Positions 31,205 through 37,168 of a DNA stretch of 37,168 nucleotides are shown here, piece after piece. This DNA comes from Deltaproteobacteria bacterium (GTDB lineage: Bacteria; Myxococcota; SpSt-1050; JACRCP01): contig JACRCP010000343.1 in assembly GCA_016218965.1 (NCBI GenBank), positions 1-37,168 on the forward strand, given 5' to 3'. A program made the position numbers and the translations under genes. How positions within the stretch are numbered: the first letter of the stretch is position 1; every line of letters starts with the position of its first letter. The notes under the pieces are model-generated. The model did not search any database. It was not told where the DNA came from and was given only the letters and a program-made list of their open reading frames with translations.

Positions 31205-32119
31205 TCACTCAAGGACTATCGAGGAGCACGCGCACCCTTTGTCTCCGAACCCCCCTCCGCTGTCGTTGCGGCACCCGGGATTGTCAATGGTGATCTCGAC
31301 GCCCATTTCGTCAAGGCATCCTGTCCATTCGCCGGCCTCGCACACCTGCTCTCCCACAATGCCGCATTTCGAGCACCTCTTCGGGGGCACGTCGTCGGCA
31401 ATGCCGTTGCAATCGTTGTCCCGGCCGTCGCATACCTCGGCGGTGGCGGACTCCATGATGGTGGTCAACGCGACGTCGAGCGTTGCCGCGTCGTCGGCCT
31501 TGAAATAGCCGTCGGCCTGCGCGGCGTTGGCCGTGCCGCCGGCCGACGCCATTGCCTCGAGCGTGACCGGGTCCACGCCGGAACCGAAACCAATGACGAA
31601 GACGGCCGTGCCCTTCGAAAAGACGTCGCCGGCCGCTTTGACGGGGGAGTCCGCGTCGGAGGCGCAGGTATCCTCGCCGTCGGTGAGCAAGAGGACGAAG
31701 CTCCTTCTGCTCGCGTCGAGGAACGAAGGCTCGGCGGCAAGCGCGAAGAGCGTCGCGGCGATCGGGGTGGACCCTTGCGGCTGTGACTCCTCCGCCCGCA
31801 TCTTCCCGGTTATCGAACCGGACGTGTCGTAGTCCATCGCCACCAGAATCTCCCCCGGCCCGCAGTCGTCATCCCCCCAAGGAAACATGGTCAGCCCGAA
31901 GCGGACCTTGCCGCCGTACAACGAAAGTGCCCTTTCGATCGTCGCAAGGGCGATCTCGTATTTGGAGTCTCCCGAGGGGTTCAAGTCGGTCGGGTCCGAC
32001 ATCGAGCCCGACTTGTCCACCACGAACATCACGTTCGGGTACTCGCAACCCGAGTCAGCGGCAACCGCCGGAACCGGGGCCGCCGCGACCAAAACAAAGA
32101 CAATGAACCAAACCCGCAT
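31205..32119 (-). CDS. secreted von Willebrand factor A domain protein with MopE-like metal-binding motif
   Basis: 304 residues, with a cleavable signal peptide (about 1-21, ending PAVAADS). The VWA domain (about 28-225) has the MIDAS motif DKSGSMS (D35, S37, S39), plus a TPIAATL threonine and a LLLTDGED aspartate, so it should bind a divalent ion. A short CDGRDNDCNGIADD segment (about 245-258) is the putative metal-binding motif found in MopE-type surface proteins of this lineage. Four cysteine pairs decorate the tail. Function is unknown, probably ligand binding at the cell surface. The start is ATG 32119 behind GGAGGCGG. A longer frame upstream crosses the promoter and is rejected. Confidence 0.88.
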   Translation of the reverse strand: MRVWFIVFVLVAAAPVPAVAADSGCEYPNVMFVVDKSGSMSDPTDLNPSGDSKYEIALATIERALSLYGGKVRFGLTMFPWGDDDCGPGEILVAMDYDTSGSITGKMRAEESQPQGSTPIAATLFALAAEPSFLDASRRSFVLLLTDGEDTCASDADSPVKAAGDVFSKGTAVFVIGFGSGVDPVTLEAMASAGGTANAAQADGYFKADDAATLDVALTTIMESATAEVCDGRDNDCNGIADDVPPKRCSKCGIVGEQVCEAGEWTGCLDEMGVEITIDNPGCRNDSGGGFGDKGCACSSIVLE

Positions 32120-32158
32120 TTTCCGCCTCCTGGCGACATGGATTTCCCGGACAGCCGG

Positions 32159-32188
32159 ATGATAGCAAAACGTCGCGCCGTTTTGCAA
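32159..32188 (-). promoter_or_regulatory. candidate promoter of the VWA gene
   Basis: On the minus strand TTGCAA and TATCAT are separated by 18 bases. The -10 box matches five of six consensus bases. The leader would be about 33 bases and includes GGAGGCGG. Confidence 0.5.
32165..32186. promoter_or_regulatory. inverted repeat occupying the promoter spacer, probable operator
   Basis: GCAAAACG (32165-32172) and CGTTTTGC (32179-32186) form a perfect 8-bp inverted repeat with a 6-base centre. It sits between the -35 and -10 boxes of the VWA promoter, exactly where a repressor dimer would block polymerase. No regulator gene is adjacent. Confidence 0.55.
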
Positions 32189-32198
32189 CATCTCCGCC

Positions 32199-32227
32199 TT
32201 GAAAGCTTTGGGATTTGGGCGTAGGCT
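32199..32227 (+). promoter_or_regulatory. weak candidate promoter of the polX operon
   Basis: TTGAAA, 17 bases, TAGGCT. The -35 is good, the -10 poor. It lies 36 bases before ATG 32263 and diverges from the VWA promoter. Confidence 0.3.
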
Positions 32228-32262
32228 CTCGGCGTTTTCGCGAACCAGACACGGGGCGGCGG

Positions 32263-33978
32263 ATGGACAAGAAGGACATCGCGGCGGCGCTCGAAGAGAT
32301 CGGGACGCTTCTCGACCTTGCGGGGGAAAACCCTTTCAAGGTGCGTGCGTACCAGAACGCCGCCCGGGCCATCGAGCAGATTCCGGGGAACCTCGACGAC
32401 GCGGTCGTCTCGGGGAAGCTCCGCGAGGTCAAGGGGATCGGCGAAGGCATTTCGCAAAAGATCGCCGAGCTCCACGCGACCGGTTCGCTCGGATACCTCG
32501 ACGAGCTTCGCGCCAAGATCGAGCCGGGGCTTTTGGAGATGCTCAAGATCCATGGCTTGGGCCCCAAACGCATAAGGCTCATCCGCGAGACACTGGGAAT
32601 CACCACGCTCGGAGAGCTCGAGTACGCCTGCAAGGAAAACAGGTTAAAGCTCCTCGAAGGCTTCGGCGAAAAGCTCCAGGAAAACGTGCTCCGGGGGATC
32701 GAGGACCTCAAGAAATACAAGGACCGGCACCTCTGGGTCGAGGCCCACCATGCCGCCGAGCAGGTCATAACGCTTTTGGGCGGGGTGCGGGGGGTTTCGG
32801 ACCCGCAGGCCGCCGGGAGTCTCAGGCGCTGCCGCGAGACGGTCGGCGACATCGACGTCCTGGCCGCCGTCGAGCCGAAGGACCGCGCAAGGGTCGCCGC
32901 GGCGCTCACCGGGTCGAAGCTTGCGGCCTCGGTCATCGGAAGCGGGGACACGAAGGTGTCGTTCCGCACGCCGCACGGCCTAGGCTGCGACGTGCGCATG
33001 ATCACCCGCGCCGAGTACCCCTACACGCTCCATCACCTGACCGGGAGCAAGGACCACAACGCCGCCATGCGCGGGCGGGCCCAAAAACTCGGGTTCAAGA
33101 TGAACGAGTACGGGCTGTACAAGGGGGAGCGGCTGGTGCCGTGCGCGAGCGAGGATGAGATCTTCGCGGCGCTCAAGCTCCAGTACATACCGCCGGAGCT
33201 CCGGGAGAACATGGGCGAGATAGAGGCCGCCGAGTCCGATGCCATTCCGGCGCTTCTCCAGAAAGACGATCTTTTGGGCGTCATGCACGTCCACACGTCG
33301 TGGAGCGACGGCCGCAACCCGCTCGACGAGATGGTGCGCGCCGCGAAGGACCTTGGGTTCTCGTACGTCGGGATCGCGGACCACAGCAGGAGCGCCGCGT
33401 ACGCCGGAGGGCTTTCGCCCGAGCGGGTGCGCGAGCAGCGCAAGGAGGTGCGTGCCGCCGAAGACAGGATTGGGGTGCGTGTGCTTTTCGGAATCGAGAG
33501 CGACATCCTGCCGGACGGATCGCTCGACTACGACAAGAAGACGCTCGACCTCTTCGACTTCGTGATCGGGTCGGTCCACTCGAAATTCAACATGGAACGC
33601 GGCGAGATGACCAGGCGCATCCTCAAGGCGATGGAGGACCCGCACCTTTCGATGGTCGGCCATCTCACGGGCAGGCTCCTGCTCGCGCGCGAGCCGTACG
33701 AGGTCGATCAGGAGGTCGTCCTGCACGCGGCCGCCCGCTTCGGCGTGGTGATGGAGCTCAATGCCAACCCGAATCGCCTCGACCTCGATTGGAGGATTCT
33801 GCGCCAGGCCGCGGGCCTGGGTGTGTTGGTTTCCATCAACCCCGACGCGCACGAGGTCGAGGGGCTCTCGGACACGTTTCTGGGCGTCGGGATCGCGCGG
33901 AAGGGCTGGCTTTCGGCAAAAGACGTCCTGAACACCCGGAGCGCAAAAGAGGCGTTGGAGAGGATGAAGAGGAACTGA
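32263..33978 (+). CDS. polX: DNA polymerase/3'-5' exonuclease PolX
   Basis: 571 residues, the normal length. The N-terminal helix-hairpin-helix region (1-150) binds DNA. The polymerase beta-like palm has the metal-binding pair D196 and D198 in VGDIDVL. The C-terminal PHP domain (about 335-571) starts MHVHTSWSDG (H342, H344) and supplies the metal-dependent exonuclease. It fills short gaps in base excision repair. It opens a three-gene repair operon: its TGA overlaps the ATG of nth (TGATG), and nfi follows. The start is ATG 32263 behind a GGGGCGG site. Confidence 0.95.
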   Translation: MDKKDIAAALEEIGTLLDLAGENPFKVRAYQNAARAIEQIPGNLDDAVVSGKLREVKGIGEGISQKIAELHATGSLGYLDELRAKIEPGLLEMLKIHGLGPKRIRLIRETLGITTLGELEYACKENRLKLLEGFGEKLQENVLRGIEDLKKYKDRHLWVEAHHAAEQVITLLGGVRGVSDPQAAGSLRRCRETVGDIDVLAAVEPKDRARVAAALTGSKLAASVIGSGDTKVSFRTPHGLGCDVRMITRAEYPYTLHHLTGSKDHNAAMRGRAQKLGFKMNEYGLYKGERLVPCASEDEIFAALKLQYIPPELRENMGEIEAAESDAIPALLQKDDLLGVMHVHTSWSDGRNPLDEMVRAAKDLGFSYVGIADHSRSAAYAGGLSPERVREQRKEVRAAEDRIGVRVLFGIESDILPDGSLDYDKKTLDLFDFVIGSVHSKFNMERGEMTRRILKAMEDPHLSMVGHLTGRLLLAREPYEVDQEVVLHAAARFGVVMELNANPNRLDLDWRILRQAAGLGVLVSINPDAHEVEGLSDTFLGVGIARKGWLSAKDVLNTRSAKEALERMKRN

Positions 33979-34625
33979 TGCCGAAGACGCCGTCAGAAGT
34001 CAGATCTATCCTCAAGACTCTCCACCGTTTGTATCCGCAGTCGCGCACGGCGCTCCGGCACGGCGACCCTCTTGAGCTCCTGGTCGCAACGATCCTCTCG
34101 GCGCAGTGCACCGACGTGCGCGTGAACGAGGTCACCACGACGCTTTTCAAAAAGTACCGAGGGGCGGGGGACTACCTCAAGGTCCCGCAGGAGGAGCTGG
34201 AGTCCGACATCAGGTCCGCGGGGTTTTTCAGGAACAAGGCGCGCTCGATCCGCGGCGCGTGCGAGACGCTGCTTCGGGACTTCGGCGGGAAGGTGCCCGA
34301 GACGATGGACGAGCTCTTGACGCTCCCGGGCGTCGGGCGGAAGACCGCCAACTGCGTTTTGGGGAACTTCTTCGGGAAGGCCGAGGGGATCGTGGTCGAC
34401 ACACACGTTCTGCGGATCTCGGGGCTCATGGGGTTTTCCAGGCAGAAGGACCCCGAAAAGGTCGAGCAGGACCTCGTACGTCAGGTGCCGAGGGACGAGT
34501 GGATAGATTTCTCGAACATGCTCATAGACCACGGCAGGGCGGTGTGCAAGGCGGGGCGGCCCGACTGCCCGAAGTGCGGAACAAGAAGATGGTGCGATTG
34601 CGGGAGACGAACGGCCGGGGGTTGA
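33978..34625 (+). CDS. nth: endonuclease III (DNA glycosylase/AP lyase)
   Basis: 215 residues. It removes oxidised pyrimidines and nicks abasic sites. The helix-hairpin-helix LPGVGRKTANC carries the Schiff-base lysine K122, and VVDTHV carries the catalytic aspartate D141. The C-terminal cluster loop C190-x6-C197-x2-C200-x5-C206 is exact for the [4Fe-4S] form. It is translationally coupled to polX upstream and three bases from nfi downstream. Confidence 0.96.
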   Translation: MPKTPSEVRSILKTLHRLYPQSRTALRHGDPLELLVATILSAQCTDVRVNEVTTTLFKKYRGAGDYLKVPQEELESDIRSAGFFRNKARSIRGACETLLRDFGGKVPETMDELLTLPGVGRKTANCVLGNFFGKAEGIVVDTHVLRISGLMGFSRQKDPEKVEQDLVRQVPRDEWIDFSNMLIDHGRAVCKAGRPDCPKCGTRRWCDCGRRTAGG

Positions 34626-34628
34626 ATC

Positions 34629-35354
34629 GTGCGCCCGGTCCTTGCTCATCCCTGGGATCTGAGCGTGCCCGAAGCCCGGGCGCTTCAGGAACGACTTGCG
34701 CCCCGGGTTGTCCTGCGGCCGTTCGGAAAAAGGTCGTTTCTCATTGCCGGGACCGATGTCTCGTTCGACGACGATCGCGGTTTTGCCGTCGCCGGCGTGG
34801 TGGTGCTTTCGGTCCCTTCACTCGACGCCGTCGAGGAGGCGTGGGCCGAACGGAGGCTCACTTTTCCTTACGTGCCCGGGTATCTTTCGTTCAGGGAGAT
34901 CCCCGCGCTCTGCGCGGCGCTGGAAAAGATCGGAAGTCCCGTGGACTGCGTCATGGCCGACGGGCAGGGGATCGCCCACCCGCGCAGGTTCGGCCTTGCC
35001 TCGCACCTTGGCATGGTGCTGGGCGTTCCGACGCTCGGGTGCGCCAAGAGCCGGTTGATTGGAGAGCACGACGAGCCGGGGATCAGCCGGGGATCGAGCA
35101 CAGCCCTTTTGATTGGAAACGAAACCGTCGGCGCTGTGGTCCGGACGCGCGACGGCGTGTCACCCGTCTACGTCTCTGCGGGACACTTGATTGACCTTGC
35201 GGGCGCGGTGCGCTTGACGCTTGCCTGCGCGTTGACGCGCGTCCCCGAGCCCACCCGCAGGGCGCACATGCTTGTCACCGCGGTCAAACGCGGTACCGCT
35301 CAAGCTCTTCGGGCGGGAGCGAATAGACGCACCCCGACTCGTCCGAGAGCATGA
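34629..35354 (+). CDS. nfi: endonuclease V (deoxyinosine 3' endonuclease)
   Basis: 241 residues. It cleaves the second phosphodiester bond 3' of deoxyinosine. The metal-binding residues are in place: D43 in GTDVSF, E90 in FREIPAL and D111 in MADGQGIAHPRRFG. GCAKSRLIG is also conserved. The last 20 or so residues are basic and overlap the 3' end of the convergent radical SAM gene by 71 bases; this tail is longer than usual. The start is GTG 34629, three bases after nth stops. Confidence 0.94.
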   Translation: MRPVLAHPWDLSVPEARALQERLAPRVVLRPFGKRSFLIAGTDVSFDDDRGFAVAGVVVLSVPSLDAVEEAWAERRLTFPYVPGYLSFREIPALCAALEKIGSPVDCVMADGQGIAHPRRFGLASHLGMVLGVPTLGCAKSRLIGEHDEPGISRGSSTALLIGNETVGAVVRTRDGVSPVYVSAGHLIDLAGAVRLTLACALTRVPEPTRRAHMLVTAVKRGTAQALRAGANRRTPTRPRA

Positions 35355-36471
35355 GCGTCCCATCCAGGGTGCGCTCGGCCTCAAGCGACGAAAGCCGCGC
35401 AATGAAGTGCGGGCTCTGCGAGGTCGCCATCGATTCGCACGCGCGGATCCCGGCCTCGATGGCCGCCCGGGCCGTTTCGCACTGCACCCGGCTCACGCGG
35501 TCGTGCACCCCGGTGTGCCTGATGCTCGCCCAGGCGCAGCGTCCGCAGTAGCCTGCGTGCCCGCACCCGGCGCAGTCGGCCGCCGCGGCCTGCCGCACGG
35601 CGTTGAACGCGTGTCCGTCCGGCGGCCGGCTCCACCCCGAAAAAACGTTTCCCATGGCGTCCGGGCCGGACCCGACGAACCGCCAGCACGGGTAGATCGT
35701 TCCTTCGCAGTCCACCGCAAACAGATGGCTCGCGGCGCCGCAGAAAAGCCCGGCGTCGGGCACCGACCGGCCCCGCGCCAGGGAATCGAACGCCGGGACC
35801 GCGAGCTTCCGCCCCGCGGCCACGCCCGCCGAATACCAATCGGCAAAGCGTTCGAGCTCGCGCCGGAGCGCCGCGTACGCGAGCTGGTCCCAATGCGGGT
35901 CGGTCAGATCGAATGCAAAGCCGAGTTTCCTAAACCCCAGGCCCGCAATGTGGACGGCGTTGTCGAAGAAATGCCTGGCCGAGGCGGCGGTCACGGTCAT
36001 CCGCACGTACACCGCGGGCTCGTACAAGGTCAGATCCCCGATCATCGGCTCGACCAGCCCGTATGAGGGGCCGCCGCCGGTAGTGGGGCGGACGGTGTCG
36101 TGGTGATCGGGCGCCCCGTCGAGCGAGAGCGTTATCCGTGCGCCGAGGTCGCGGAAGAAGGCAAGCCGGGTGTTGTCGAGGAGCGTCCCATTGGTATTGA
36201 GCGAAAACGTCGCGCCGGGGATCCTTTTTTTGGCGCTTGACGCCACCGACTCGATGAGATCAAAGCGCGTGAGCGGCTCGCGGCCGAAGAAGCCTATGTC
36301 GGTCGACGGCGCGCCGCGTTCGCCCGCGTACCCGGCGATGAAGTCGAGCGCGCGCTCGGCCGTGCGGAGATCCATGGTCCCCTGCGGGGACTCCGGACGG
36401 TAGTAGCAGTACGCACACGCGAGGTTGCATTCCCCCGTGAGATAGAGCGCCCAGATCTGCCGCGTCGACAT
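35284..36471 (-). CDS. radical SAM enzyme with SPASM-like C-terminal cluster domain
   Basis: 395 residues. The radical SAM motif is C15-x3-C19-x2-C22 (TGECNLACAYCYY). The usual SAM-binding GGEP is FFGREP here, with Arg in place of the second Gly. NTNGTLLD and LSLDG are conserved barrel strands. The SPASM-type cysteines start at FCGAASH and VDCEGTIYPCWRF and end at CAGCGHAGYCGRC, consistent with two auxiliary clusters. SPASM proteins modify peptides or act as sulfatase maturases. No precursor peptide or sulfatase gene is visible nearby, so the substrate is open. It follows the Rrf2 gene by 22 bases and is likely in its operon. The start is ATG 36471, with a weak ribosome site. Confidence 0.88.
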   Translation of the reverse strand: MSTRQIWALYLTGECNLACAYCYYRPESPQGTMDLRTAERALDFIAGYAGERGAPSTDIGFFGREPLTRFDLIESVASSAKKRIPGATFSLNTNGTLLDNTRLAFFRDLGARITLSLDGAPDHHDTVRPTTGGGPSYGLVEPMIGDLTLYEPAVYVRMTVTAASARHFFDNAVHIAGLGFRKLGFAFDLTDPHWDQLAYAALRRELERFADWYSAGVAAGRKLAVPAFDSLARGRSVPDAGLFCGAASHLFAVDCEGTIYPCWRFVGSGPDAMGNVFSGWSRPPDGHAFNAVRQAAAADCAGCGHAGYCGRCAWASIRHTGVHDRVSRVQCETARAAIEAGIRACESMATSQSPHFIARLSSLEAERTLDGTLMLSDESGCVYSLPPEELERYRV

Positions 36472-36493
36472 GGCCTAAAACCCCCGGACTGCG

Positions 36494-36916
36494 TCAAATA
36501 TAGAACATCGGTGCGTTGAGCCCCTGTGCCTTTTCGGTGATGGTGTAGAGATCTATCGAGTCGAGGCGCTTTTCGAGGTGCTCGCCAATATCGGCCCAGA
36601 CGCCGGCGAGAAGGCGCGCCGTGAGGCCCGGCGACGCCGGCGCGAACCGCATCACCGGCCCCTCGACCGCCCGTACGATGTCGCCGAGAGTTATCTTGGA
36701 CGGGATGCGCGCCAGCTTGTACCCGCCCTCCTTGCCGCGTAGGGCGTTGACCAGTCCCCCTTTCTGGAGGACCAGCATGATCTGCGTCAGGAACTTCAGT
36801 GGGACTTCCTGGACGCGCGCAATCTCGCCCGCCGTCACCGGCCGCCCGGCGTCGTACTTCATTGCGAGGTGAATCATCGCCAGGATTGCGTACTGCGTCT
36901 TGCTCGAAACCTTCAT
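36494..36916 (-). CDS. Rrf2-family transcriptional regulator without cluster cysteines
   Basis: 140 residues. The N-terminal winged helix (1-70) has the Rrf2 pattern YAILAMIHLA, then EIARVQEVPLKFLTQIM and the wing LRGKEGGYKLAR. IscR, NsrR and RsrR ligate Fe-S clusters through three cysteines at about 90-105; this protein has none there (FAPASPGLTARLL), so it must sense something else or act constitutively, as CymR-type members do. It probably controls its own operon with the radical SAM gene. The start is ATG 36916 behind GGCGGAG. Confidence 0.92.
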   Translation of the reverse strand: MKVSSKTQYAILAMIHLAMKYDAGRPVTAGEIARVQEVPLKFLTQIMLVLQKGGLVNALRGKEGGYKLARIPSKITLGDIVRAVEGPVMRFAPASPGLTARLLAGVWADIGEHLEKRLDSIDLYTITEKAQGLNAPMFYI

Positions 36917-36934
36917 CTCCGCCTGCCCGTCCGT

Positions 36935-36963
36935 ATCCTACCCCAAGCCGAGGGCATGAGCAA
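36935..36963 (-). promoter_or_regulatory. candidate promoter of the rrf2-radical SAM operon
   Basis: On the minus strand TTGCTC and TAGGAT are separated by 17 bases. Both boxes are moderate matches. The predicted start is about 12 bases before the ATG of the regulator. Confidence 0.35.
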
Positions 36964-37056
36964 ACAATCCTCGGCCCTCATTTCGCGATCTTCCAGGTCC
37001 CGCCGCCAATGCCCAACCTCCGCCCAACCATAACTCCGCTCTAAGGAAACTCCGTC

Positions 37057-37096
37057 GAGGAGCGGTGTCTCACCAAACGGTGGAACGGGGCTCCTC
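37057..37096. other. stem-loop in the gene-free right edge
   Basis: GAGGAGC (37057-37063) pairs with GCTCCTC (37090-37096). Within the loop GGTG/CACC (37064-37067 with 37071-37074) forms a second short hairpin. The surrounding 36964-37168 has no supported gene. A regulatory RNA element or part of a gene beyond the edge is possible. Confidence 0.35.
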
Positions 37097-37168
37097 AGAC
37101 TCCAGTTTCGCCAATTTGGAGCCGAAGATTTGACACGGGATGACACGCTCAACCCGGCATCACGCCGC

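Noticed and set aside
36494..36916. Identification as IscR
   Set aside because: The three cluster-binding cysteines are missing and no isc genes are adjacent.
36913..37152. A 79-codon minus-strand frame at the right edge
   Set aside because: It overlaps the start and promoter of the Rrf2 gene and has no recognisable features.

Overview
The window is GC-rich DNA in the style of a deltaproteobacterial or Myxococcota-like bacterium that is at least partly anaerobic. The lineage call is inference. It rests on several large secreted proteins and lipoproteins with Asp/Ser/Gly-rich linkers and DGCET-type cysteine-rich repeats, together with two oxygen-sensitive enzyme types: a 2-hydroxyacyl-CoA dehydratase activase-related protein and a glycyl radical enzyme with its activase. 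No rRNA, tRNA, CRISPR array or complete insertion sequence was found.

Layout. Positions 1-180 may be a truncated group II intron RNA. A giant activase-related protein follows (309-4598, minus). Next come two divergent secreted proteins sharing cysteine-rich repeats (4846-7122 minus, 7350-11783 plus), each driven by a promoter that would give an almost leaderless mRNA, and then an Smr-domain protein (11793-12485, minus). The stretch 12594-20180 (plus) is an ion-homeostasis block: a K+ channel with an RCK domain, a cyclic-nucleotide-binding protein, a CPA1 Na+/H+ antiporter with a fused cyclic-nucleotide-binding domain, dapF, and a KefB-like CPA2 antiporter with TrkA domains. Three surface proteins follow (20245-25305): an IPT plus alpha/beta-hydrolase protein, a PPC-like plus cysteine-peptidase-like protein, and a glycosidase-like protein. 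A glycyl radical enzyme and its activase lie at 25417-28952. A probable type II restriction-modification pair (29447-31041) has visibly lower GC than its surroundings and looks acquired. It is followed by a VWA-domain protein (minus), a DNA repair operon polX-nth-nfi (32263-35354), and an Rrf2 regulator with a radical SAM/SPASM enzyme (36916-35284, minus).

The strongest unexplained signal is a set of phase-locked 7-bp repeat arrays inserted in frame into two conserved enzyme genes: three sites in the activase-related gene and one of 19 consecutive heptamers between the two ferredoxin-type clusters of the glycyl radical activase. The heptamers of different sites are related and always lie in the orientation lacking stop codons. 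A seven-base unit passes through all three codon phases every 21 bases, so such an array is either open in every frame or closed in every frame; this may explain how these arrays survive inside genes. Two further dispersed-repeat-like elements (2749-2782 and 14624-14659) suggest a genome carrying several families of small repeats.
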